The position numbers were made by a program, and so were the translations under genes. Shown in pieces: positions 1 to 6,695 of a stretch of DNA of 11,166 nucleotides; position 1 is the first letter of the stretch; each line of letters starts with the position of its first letter. Origin of the DNA: Candidatus Iainarchaeum sp. (lineage in GTDB: Archaea > Iainarchaeota > Iainarchaeia > Iainarchaeales > JAAZKV01). Below the pieces are notes generated by a model. It was not told where the DNA came from, did not search any database, and saw only the letters and a program-made list of their open reading frames with translations. The stretch is taken from assembly GCA_018691995.1 (NCBI GenBank), contig JABHJM010000076.1, forward strand, positions 1 to 11,166, read 5' to 3'.

Positions 1-26
1 AATTTTTTCATATTTAATTCTTCAAT

Positions 27-43
27 AAAAAGTGTTTTATATG
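27..43 (+). promoter_or_regulatory. BRE/TATA-like promoter of the membrane protein-ATPase operon
   Basis: An A-run plus G (27-32) followed by a TTTTATATG stretch (35-43) resembles an archaeal BRE/TATA element. A start site about 25 bases downstream of the TATA centre would fall at or within a few bases of the ATG at 63, so the transcript may be leaderless; no Shine-Dalgarno site precedes that ATG. The 26 bases before it are T-rich and may hold the end of the upstream transcript, but no gene is visible there. Confidence 0.45.
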
Positions 44-62
44 TGCTTTTTGTTAGTATTAT

Positions 63-641
63 ATGGTTGGAATTGAAGTATTATTCTTTGAATGGATTGT
101 TGTCTTTTTGATTAATTTAATCCCTGCTTTTATGCCTCCAACTTGGATGACACTCTCATTCTTCTACATAACAAATCCTCAGAATATTTTCCTACTTGTA
201 TTTATTGGAGTAACAGCTTCGACTGCTGGAAGATATTGTCTTGCAAAAGGAGCTGGAAAATTCTTCCAAAGATTTGGGACAAAAAAGAAAAAGAAACAAA
301 TGAAATCACTACAAAAAAGATTACATGGAAAACCCTTACATGTTTTTATTTTTACATTACTCTTCTCACTAAGTCCACTCCCATCAAATGCGCTATTCAT
401 TGCTGTAGGCGCAACAAAAACAAAACTAAAATTAGTTGTTGCTGGTTTTTTTGTTGGAAGAACAATAAGTTATTTGTTTTTAGTATTTACAACAGAAAAA
501 ATATTTTCTTCCCTTGGAGCAACAGTGCAAGGTTCTGGAACACTATGGACAATAATGATTGGAGTGATTGGAATAGTTGCAATAATTATTTTCTTTGTGT
601 TTGATTGGGAAAAACTTTTAGGTGGAAAAAATGATCAATAA
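63..641 (+). CDS. DedA/VTT-like small integral membrane protein
   Basis: A 192-residue polytopic membrane protein of unproven function. Hydrophobic segments lie at about residues 6-30, 40-58, 92-116, 120-143 and 158-182. The order of features resembles the VTT (DedA/TVP38, SNARE-associated) fold: a proline-containing first segment (NLIPAFMPP), a second segment rich in Gly/Ala/Ser leading to a basic loop (residues 64-90 with a KKKKK run), then a segment with SPLPSN followed by a small-residue helix containing GFFVGR. DedA relatives are known as lipid-carrier flippases or scramblases with proton coupling; whether that role holds here is inference. ATG 63 is the first start after an in-frame TAG at 54-56. 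The gene overlaps the downstream ATPase by 11 bases, so the two are probably translated from one message. It could instead be an unrelated small membrane protein; the family call is moderate. Confidence 0.6.
   Translation: MVGIEVLFFEWIVVFLINLIPAFMPPTWMTLSFFYITNPQNIFLLVFIGVTASTAGRYCLAKGAGKFFQRFGTKKKKKQMKSLQKRLHGKPLHVFIFTLLFSLSPLPSNALFIAVGATKTKLKLVVAGFFVGRTISYLFLVFTTEKIFSSLGATVQGSGTLWTIMIGVIGIVAIIIFFVFDWEKLLGGKNDQ
620..625 (+). promoter_or_regulatory. Shine-Dalgarno site deciding the ATPase start
   Basis: AGGTGG lies inside the end of the upstream gene, five bases before ATG 631. The longer reading frame would start at GTG 622, inside this site, so ATG 631 is the preferred start. This is one of only two convincing Shine-Dalgarno sites in the window and it belongs to an operon-internal gene. 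Confidence 0.6.
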
Positions 642-3282
642 AGATTTTCTAATTTCAAATAATAAATTATTTGATCTACTAAAAAGCACTCCAGAGGGAA
701 TAAGTGCTGAAGAATCAACAAAGAGAATTGAAAAACATGGTTATAACGAACTGGAACAAAAAAAGAATTTCTCAGCAATAAAAATATTAATTTCTCAATT
801 TACTTCATACCTTGTAATAATCTTAATAGTTGCTGGAATTATTTCATTTTTACTAGGCGAATACTTAGATGCAATTGGAATATTTTTTATTGTAGTATTA
901 AATGGAGTGATTGGTTTTTTCCAAGAATACAAAGCAGAAAATACAATGGAAGCACTCAAAAAAATGGTGAGTGAAAAAACAGTTGTTATTCGAAATGGAA
1001 AAAAAGAATTAATTGAAAGCAAATATCTTGTCCCAGGAGATATTGTATTTCTTGATGAAGGAAGTAAGGTTCCAGCCGATATTCGAATAATTGAAAATTA
1101 TTCACTAAAAGTTGATGAATCAATGCTTACTGGAGAAAGTCTTTCTGTTACAAAAAAAGTCCTTAACAAGGTTGATCAAAAAAATTACAAAGAAGGTTCG
1201 CTTTTTTCAGGAACCCTAATTGTTTCAGGTTCTGCAACAGGAGTTGTATATTCCACTGCAATGGATACTGAATTTGGAAAAATTGCTGATCTTGTAAACG
1301 AAGAAGAGAACGAAGAAACACAACTTGACCACCAAATGAATCTTTTAGCAAAAAAACTTGGAAAAATAATTTTAATAATAATTATTTTACTTTTTATTTT
1401 AGGATTTTTTAGAGGAATCGATCTTGTTGAAATGTTTATGATTTCTGTTTCACTCGGAGTAAGTGCAATCCCAGAAGGCCTACCAATTGTAATTACTCTA
1501 ACTCTTGCAATGGGTATTTTAGCAATTTCAAGAAAAAAAGCCCTTGTAAGGAAAATGAGTGTAATTGAATCACTTGGAGCAGCCACAGTAATTTGTAGTG
1601 ATAAAACAGGAACCCTAACCGTAAATGAAATGACAGTAAAAAATGTGTATTGTGAAAAAGAAATTAATATTCCAGGAGAAGGTTTTGATGCAAAAGAACA
1701 TTTTAAAGCTCCAAAAAGTTTTTTTAAACTTCTTGATATTGGAAACAATTGCAACAATTCCTTTGTTGAATTTGACAAAAAGGGGATCCATACAAAAATT
1801 GTTGGTGACCCAACAGAACTTGCATTAAAAGTTTTAGGAGAAAAAGCATCACATTTTAAAGAATACAAAAAACTAAATGAACTCCCTTTCACTTCAGATA
1901 GAAAAATGATGTCAACAGTTCACAAAATAAATGGAAAAAATGAGTTATTTGCAAAAGGTGCACCTGAAGTTTTAATTCCAAAGTGCAGTAGAATAATTAA
2001 AGATGGGCGAATTGTAAAACTTACTGACCAAAAGAAAAAAGAATTACTCGCACTTAACAATAAATGGGGAAAAGAAGCCCTTCGTGTTTTAGCATTTGCT
2101 TACAAGGAGGTAAAAGACAAAAAGGGAAATGAAAAGGATCTAATTTTTGTTGGCTTAGCTGGAATGATTGATCCACCTCGTCAAGAAGTTAAACTTGCAC
2201 TTAAAAAAGCACAAGATGCTGGAATTGAAGTAAAAATAATTACTGGAGATAATGCTTTAACTGCAAAAGCAATTGCAGAAAGCATTGGGCTTACTGTCAC
2301 TGGTGTTGTTGAAGGGTATGAACTTGAAAAAATGAGTGATAAAAAATTAAAAGAAATACTCCCGGGAACAAATTTATTTGCAAGAACAAATCCAAAACAT
2401 AAATATAGAATTGTTTCACTCCTTGAAGAAATGGGTGAAGTAGTAGCTGTTACTGGAGATGGAGTAAATGATGCTCCCGCACTAAAAAAGGCCGATGTTG
2501 GAATTGCAATGGGAATAAAGGGAACCCAAGTGAGTAAAGAAGCAAGTGATATTGTACTTGAAGATGATAATTTTGCAACAATAATAAATATTATTGAAGA
2601 AGGGAGAAGAGTTTATTCTAACATTTTATCCTTTGTAAAATTTATGCTTTCAGCAAACTTTGACACAATTACTGTTGTTGCTCTTGCAACCCTTGTTGGC
2701 CTACCCCTGCCAATTTTACCATTACAAGTACTTTGGATAAATATTGCAACTGATTCCTTACCCGCCCTGGCACTTGGGACAGAGACTGCAGAAAAAGGAA
2801 TAATGAAGAAAAAACCCCATAAAAAAGGTGAGAGTATTATCAAAAAATTTATTCCATTCCTTTCCCTAGCTGTTATTACACAAGTTATTGCAAATGGAGT
2901 AGTACTTATTTATGGATTCCATTTAGATGCAATTAATGGGATTAATACACTTGACCTTGCAATCCCTAGTTTTGCAAGAACCCTATTTTTTACAGAAATA
3001 GTAATTTTTGAATTACTCTTAGTGTTTAATTGTCGTGGAATAAAAAAGAGTTTACTTCGTGGAGGATTATTTGAGAATAAAAAACTAATTGTAGCAGTGT
3101 TAATTTCATTTTTATTACAATTATTTATTATCTATTCTCCATTTGCACAAACATTTTTCAAAACAATCCCTCTCGGACTAGACCACTGGTTCATTTTAAT
3201 TATTTTAGCACTTCCTGCAATAGTCATTCCACAAGTAATCCACTTATTACATAGAAAAGGAATTATTCAAACTGATGCATAA
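631..3282 (+). CDS. P-type cation-transporting ATPase (P2A, Ca2+-ATPase-like)
   Basis: An 883-residue P-type ATPase that should pump a cation, most likely Ca2+, across the cytoplasmic membrane using ATP. Visible in order: N-terminal cation-ATPase segment (1-55), M1-M2 (about 55-98), actuator domain with TGES (167-170), M3-M4 with PEGLP (281-285), phosphorylation motif DKTGT (Asp324), nucleotide-binding KGAPE (442-446), TGD (538-540), hinge TGDGVNDAP (608-616), and M5-M10 to the C-terminus. Length is usual for bacterial and archaeal P2A pumps. By hand alignment to SERCA, the site II ligands are kept (Glu282 for E309, Asn704 for N796, Asp708 for D800) and so are site I Asn676 (N768), Thr707 (T799) and Glu794 (E908), but Thr679 stands where SERCA has E771. 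The start is set by AGGTGG at 620-625. It overlaps the upstream membrane protein gene by 11 bases. Ion specificity is inferred; a PMR1-like Mn2+/Ca2+ role cannot be excluded. Confidence 0.93.
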   Translation: MINKDFLISNNKLFDLLKSTPEGISAEESTKRIEKHGYNELEQKKNFSAIKILISQFTSYLVIILIVAGIISFLLGEYLDAIGIFFIVVLNGVIGFFQEYKAENTMEALKKMVSEKTVVIRNGKKELIESKYLVPGDIVFLDEGSKVPADIRIIENYSLKVDESMLTGESLSVTKKVLNKVDQKNYKEGSLFSGTLIVSGSATGVVYSTAMDTEFGKIADLVNEEENEETQLDHQMNLLAKKLGKIILIIIILLFILGFFRGIDLVEMFMISVSLGVSAIPEGLPIVITLTLAMGILAISRKKALVRKMSVIESLGAATVICSDKTGTLTVNEMTVKNVYCEKEINIPGEGFDAKEHFKAPKSFFKLLDIGNNCNNSFVEFDKKGIHTKIVGDPTELALKVLGEKASHFKEYKKLNELPFTSDRKMMSTVHKINGKNELFAKGAPEVLIPKCSRIIKDGRIVKLTDQKKKELLALNNKWGKEALRVLAFAYKEVKDKKGNEKDLIFVGLAGMIDPPRQEVKLALKKAQDAGIEVKIITGDNALTAKAIAESIGLTVTGVVEGYELEKMSDKKLKEILPGTNLFARTNPKHKYRIVSLLEEMGEVVAVTGDGVNDAPALKKADVGIAMGIKGTQVSKEASDIVLEDDNFATIINIIEEGRRVYSNILSFVKFMLSANFDTITVVALATLVGLPLPILPLQVLWINIATDSLPALALGTETAEKGIMKKKPHKKGESIIKKFIPFLSLAVITQVIANGVVLIYGFHLDAINGINTLDLAIPSFARTLFFTEIVIFELLLVFNCRGIKKSLLRGGLFENKKLIVAVLISFLLQLFIIYSPFAQTFFKTIPLGLDHWFILIILALPAIVIPQVIHLLHRKGIIQTDA

Positions 3283-3284
3283 AG

Positions 3285-3302
3285 AAAAGCTTTTTATTAT
3301 AT
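3285..3302 (+). promoter_or_regulatory. BRE/TATA-like promoter of the LamG surface protein gene
   Basis: AAAAG (3285-3289) followed by CTTTTTATTATAT (3290-3302) matches the archaeal BRE/TATA pattern. The G at 3289 is 41 bases before ATG 3330, the same spacing as at two other promoters here. The expected start site near 3320 gives a leader of about 10 bases, too short for a Shine-Dalgarno site, and none is seen. The promoter begins two bases after the ATPase stop codon. Confidence 0.6.
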
Positions 3303-3329
3303 TAAAAGCAATATAATATAGTGTTTTTT

Positions 3330-6300
3330 ATGCGTGGTCAGGGTACGATTGAGTATTTGTTAATTACTGCTGTTGTGATAGTTATTGCTCTTGTTCTTGT
3401 TAGTTTGTTGACGGGAATGATGTCTAGTAGTGGGACTAGTCAGAGTATTAGTAACGTGAAAGCAAAAATTACAGGACAATTTAGTTTGTTAGATTTAGCA
3501 GTTACTCCTGATGGAAATTATATTACAACAATACAATACAACGACACTAATCCAATAACCATAACCAACATTTATGTAAACGACACCAACAAATCATATG
3601 ACTATTCTTTGGTTGGAGGAAACAAGGCAAACTTTAAAGTTGTAACAAGTGACGCTTGTACAATAGGAACAACAGTTTCAAAAACAGTAACAATTTACTA
3701 CACCACTTCACATGGAATTTTAAAAAAACAATTTGTTGAAAATGTTTTATTTACCTGCAATAATGTTAGCGCAACAACAGTAGACGACACAACTACTGGG
3801 GATACACCAAGCGAAACCACAACAGAATATGTTGCAAGTTGGTTATTTAACGACGAAGACACAAACTATATTTTCTCAAACACAACCCTAAACGGAGGAA
3901 CACTATTACTCTCATCAACAACATCTTCAGCATATTTTGGAAAAAGCACAACAAACGCTGATCTGAATGCTAATTATAATAACTCAAGTTATGCAAACCT
4001 TTCTTTAAATGGGTATCAAGCAACAGGAGAACTTGATTGGAACAACGAAGCTGTAAACACAACAACAAGTGGTGGTTGGGGAGAACTCATAAACGATTAT
4101 AATGTTCAAGTAGGAAATCTTCAAGGAGTGTGGCATTTGAATAATGACGCTCTTGATTCAAGTGGAAATTCTAATGATGGTGTTTGGGGTGGGACAGAAG
4201 GATATACTAATGGATTATGGGGTACTAATGCAGGGGATTTGGATGGTTCAAGTTATGTTAATTTAGGTTCAGCATTAGTTCCATTAACAGGAGATTTTAC
4301 AATTAATAACTGGGTTAAAATTGAAAACCACGCAGATACGCACACTATGTTTAGTCAATATAATGGTGGGGATGGGCGATTTAATTTTGAAGTCCATAAT
4401 GCTCTTGACATTCCAAGAGTTTTTGTTGGGGGTACGGGAGGAGGAACAATAAATGCAACAAGTGTTATTGAAATTGGAAAATGGTATAATACTACTTTAA
4501 CAAGAAATGGAAGTACGTTTTCAATTTATGTGAATGGAAATCTTGAAAATTCTGGAACTATTACAAGAGCTATTGAGAACACTAATTCTTTTATTGGTGC
4601 TGCGAATGCAGGGGTTGGAAATGTTACGGGAAATATTGAAGAGGTTGGTATTTGGAATACTGCTTTAACTGAACAAGAAGTTAAAGAATTGTATGAGGCT
4701 CAAAAGGGACAATGGCTTGATACAAACCTTGTAGCTTATTACAAATTCAATGGCAATGCAAATGATTCTGCAAGAGGACACAATGGAACACTCGAAGGAA
4801 ATGCAAACACAACTGCACAAGGATTATGGGATTCAAATGCATTAGACCTTGATGGAACAGGAGATTATGTTTCTATTGCTGAAAATGATGATTTAAAATT
4901 TGATAATAACTTAACAATCTCAGCATGGGTAAATTCAAATACTTTTAATATGAGTCAAAATGGACATGGGATATTTTCATATGGAAGCGGAAGCAATGGA
5001 TATGCACTAGAAGTTATTGAAAGTGATCATGGAACATACCCAAGCATGCTACGATTTATGGGAATGGGTTTAACTGACAATAGTGTATTTGGAACATTTA
5101 GTTTAGAATTAAATACTTGGTATCATATTGTTGCAGGATATGATGGGTCTGAATTATTTATTTATGTAAATGGTGAACTTGATGATTCGGATCCTTCAAC
5201 AGGAACTATTACAACTCCAACAACATATGGTCCGCGAGTAGGATATGCACATTTTACAGGAGGAAGTGATAATTATTGGAGTGGATTAATAGATGAAGTA
5301 AAAATTTATAATAGACGATTAAGTGATGCTGAACTTTTAGCAGATTATAATGCATTTTTAGAAGCTAAATTTGTTAATTCTACAATTACTGATGCAACTA
5401 CTTCAAGTGATTGGAACACAATCAAAATTAATTCTGATTTAAATTACTCATTTAACAAAGAAATATGTGGAGTAACCGATACTGGCTGCGAACCAGATAA
5501 ATGGAACGATAATTTAGTAGGTCTTTGGCATTTAAACGAAACAAGCGGAGATGCAATTGACTCAAGTGGACAGGGAAATGATGGAACCTGGGTTGGAACT
5601 CAAGATTCCTCTAACGGATTATGGGGAACAAACGCAGGATATTTTAATGAATTAAGTTACATTAATACTGGAACCACAGATTATTGTTTTGATGGAGGAG
5701 AAAATTTCACAATTAATTTTTGGGGAAATTTTGAAACATTCAACGATAACCCAATATTCTTTTACACAGGAGAGTGGCATGTTAATGGGTATTATATCCG
5801 AGCAGCAAACACCTCAGGAAATTTACAATTTTATATAAGTACTGCTGGTAGCGGAAATTATTTACAAACAAATGAAACAGCATCAACTGGAGTTTGGCAA
5901 ATGTACACCTTTCAAAAAGACGGAAGTTCTGGACACATTTATTTAAATGGAAATGAATTAACTTATTCAATAAACCAATCACTAACAACCCCTGTTTCTT
6001 GCACCAATAATGCAACTATTGGAGCCAATATAATTGGGGCTAGAGAAATTGATGGAACTTTCGAAGAATTAGCTATTTGGAACAAATCCCTAACTCAAAC
6101 AGAAATTCAAGATCTTTACAGAAAAGGTATTTCTCGCCTTGACTTAAACGTGTACGAATGCACTGACGCAACTTGTACAACAAAAGGCGATAATAATTAT
6201 ATTACAGATGCAAACTCAAACACATGGATGCTTATTTCAGGACTTTCTTCACGCTATCTAGGATATGATGCTTACTTTAAAACAAATGAAACTGACTTTG

Positions 6301-6632
6301 GAGATTATAATGCAGGATTCTTCCACGTCGGAAGCTTTATTGCTGATGTAAATGTAGAAGCTGCAGGATCAACTTACTCAAGCACTGGCTACACAGATAT
6401 GAACTTCACAGTTACAACAAACTCAATCTTCACAAACATCACAGACACCAACTCTTTGACAGGAGGAACAATCGACCACAACATAATGTTTGACGGAAAC
6501 GGACAATGGTTCACAAACCCAGACACAAACATCCCATTCGACACAAACATTTTACTACGAACAATACTCGAAAGCACAACAAGCACACCCATACTCTACG
6601 ACCTAAACATCAACTACACACAAACAAGTTAA
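3330..6632 (+). CDS. Class III signal peptide (pilin-like) surface protein with three LamG domains
   Basis: A 1100-residue predicted surface protein. The N-terminus MRGQGTIEYLL plus hydrophobic helix to about residue 28 is an archaeal class III signal peptide (QxSxEY family, Thr for Ser). Such peptides are cut just before the Gln by a prepilin-type peptidase, and the helix then serves as the pilus assembly core. Residues 30-147 look like a small beta-rich domain with Cys110 and Cys143, followed by a Thr-rich linker (148-165) and a spacer to about 264. Three LamG/concanavalin-A-like domains follow (about 266-460, 467-677, 729-934), then a beta-rich tail (935-1100). No C-terminal anchor is seen. 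I count about 31 N-x-S/T sequons. ATG 3330 is chosen over GTG 3321 because the signal peptide starts there and the promoter spacing fits. Likely an adhesin or polysaccharide-binding minor pilin; ligand unknown. Codon use shifts strongly along the gene. Confidence 0.85.
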   Translation: MRGQGTIEYLLITAVVIVIALVLVSLLTGMMSSSGTSQSISNVKAKITGQFSLLDLAVTPDGNYITTIQYNDTNPITITNIYVNDTNKSYDYSLVGGNKANFKVVTSDACTIGTTVSKTVTIYYTTSHGILKKQFVENVLFTCNNVSATTVDDTTTGDTPSETTTEYVASWLFNDEDTNYIFSNTTLNGGTLLLSSTTSSAYFGKSTTNADLNANYNNSSYANLSLNGYQATGELDWNNEAVNTTTSGGWGELINDYNVQVGNLQGVWHLNNDALDSSGNSNDGVWGGTEGYTNGLWGTNAGDLDGSSYVNLGSALVPLTGDFTINNWVKIENHADTHTMFSQYNGGDGRFNFEVHNALDIPRVFVGGTGGGTINATSVIEIGKWYNTTLTRNGSTFSIYVNGNLENSGTITRAIENTNSFIGAANAGVGNVTGNIEEVGIWNTALTEQEVKELYEAQKGQWLDTNLVAYYKFNGNANDSARGHNGTLEGNANTTAQGLWDSNALDLDGTGDYVSIAENDDLKFDNNLTISAWVNSNTFNMSQNGHGIFSYGSGSNGYALEVIESDHGTYPSMLRFMGMGLTDNSVFGTFSLELNTWYHIVAGYDGSELFIYVNGELDDSDPSTGTITTPTTYGPRVGYAHFTGGSDNYWSGLIDEVKIYNRRLSDAELLADYNAFLEAKFVNSTITDATTSSDWNTIKINSDLNYSFNKEICGVTDTGCEPDKWNDNLVGLWHLNETSGDAIDSSGQGNDGTWVGTQDSSNGLWGTNAGYFNELSYINTGTTDYCFDGGENFTINFWGNFETFNDNPIFFYTGEWHVNGYYIRAANTSGNLQFYISTAGSGNYLQTNETASTGVWQMYTFQKDGSSGHIYLNGNELTYSINQSLTTPVSCTNNATIGANIIGAREIDGTFEELAIWNKSLTQTEIQDLYRKGISRLDLNVYECTDATCTTKGDNNYITDANSNTWMLISGLSSRYLGYDAYFKTNETDFGDYNAGFFHVGSFIADVNVEAAGSTYSSTGYTDMNFTVTTNSIFTNITDTNSLTGGTIDHNIMFDGNGQWFTNPDTNIPFDTNILLRTILESTTSTPILYDLNINYTQTS
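4125..4709 (+). repeat. LamG-like domain 1 coding unit
   Basis: Encodes residues about 266-460, opening with VWHLNN, then ALDSSGNSNDG, NGLWGTNAG, the LDGSSYVNLG strand, FTINNWVK, a GKWYNTTLTRNG strand, IYVNGNL and closing with EEVGIWNTALTEQEVKELY. This is the usual strand order of LamG/laminin-G-3-like domains. Asn codons here are 22 AAT to 3 AAC by my count. Confidence 0.75.
4728..5360 (+). repeat. LamG-like domain 2 coding unit
   Basis: Encodes residues about 467-677: LVAYYKFNGNANDSA, GLWDSNALDLDGTGDYVSI, LTISAWVNS, LNTWYHIVAGYDG, IYVNGEL, and IDEVKIYNRRLSDAELL. It is the closest of the three to the textbook LamG-like consensus. Asn codons are mostly AAT (19 to 3 by my count). Confidence 0.8.
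5514..6131 (+). repeat. LamG-like domain 3 coding unit
   Basis: Encodes residues about 729-934: LVGLWHLNE, AIDSSGQGNDGTW, NGLWGTNAGYFNELSYINTG, FTINFWGNFETF, TGVWQMYTFQKDG, IYLNGNEL, and FEELAIWNKSLTQTEIQDLY. It shares the NGLWGTNAG stretch with domain 1, although the shared residues use different synonymous codons. The preceding spacer (about residues 678-728) holds a WNTIKINSDLNYSF strand and two Cys (ICGVTDTGC). Confidence 0.78.
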
Positions 6633-6651
6633 ACCAATCAATTAAACAAAA

Positions 6652-6670
6652 GAAAGCTTTTTATTCTATA
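6652..6670 (+). promoter_or_regulatory. BRE/TATA-like promoter of the antiporter gene
   Basis: GAAAG (6652-6656) then CTTTTTATTCTATA (6657-6670) repeats, almost base for base, the AAAGCTTTTTATT element in front of the LamG gene. The G at 6656 is 40 bases before ATG 6696. The expected start site near 6686-6690 leaves a leader of only a few bases. The GGGGA at 6686-6690 is therefore more likely at the start site than a working ribosome site. Confidence 0.6.
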
Positions 6671-6695
6671 AGAACTTTATTCTCTGGGGAACAAT

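Noticed and set aside
1185..1892. A 235-codon open frame on the minus strand inside the ATPase gene
   Set aside because: It lies opposite a gene whose full set of P-type ATPase motifs is intact; its translation is Ser/Phe/Ile-rich low-complexity sequence with no family features. It is a shadow frame.
3321..3329. GTG 3321 as start of the LamG protein
   Set aside because: It would add three residues before a signal peptide that is complete from ATG 3330, and would lie almost at the predicted transcript start.
3330..6632. LamG array as a mobile or phage tail-fibre gene
   Set aside because: No integrase, transposase, terminal repeats or phage structural genes are nearby, and an archaeal class III signal peptide starts the protein.
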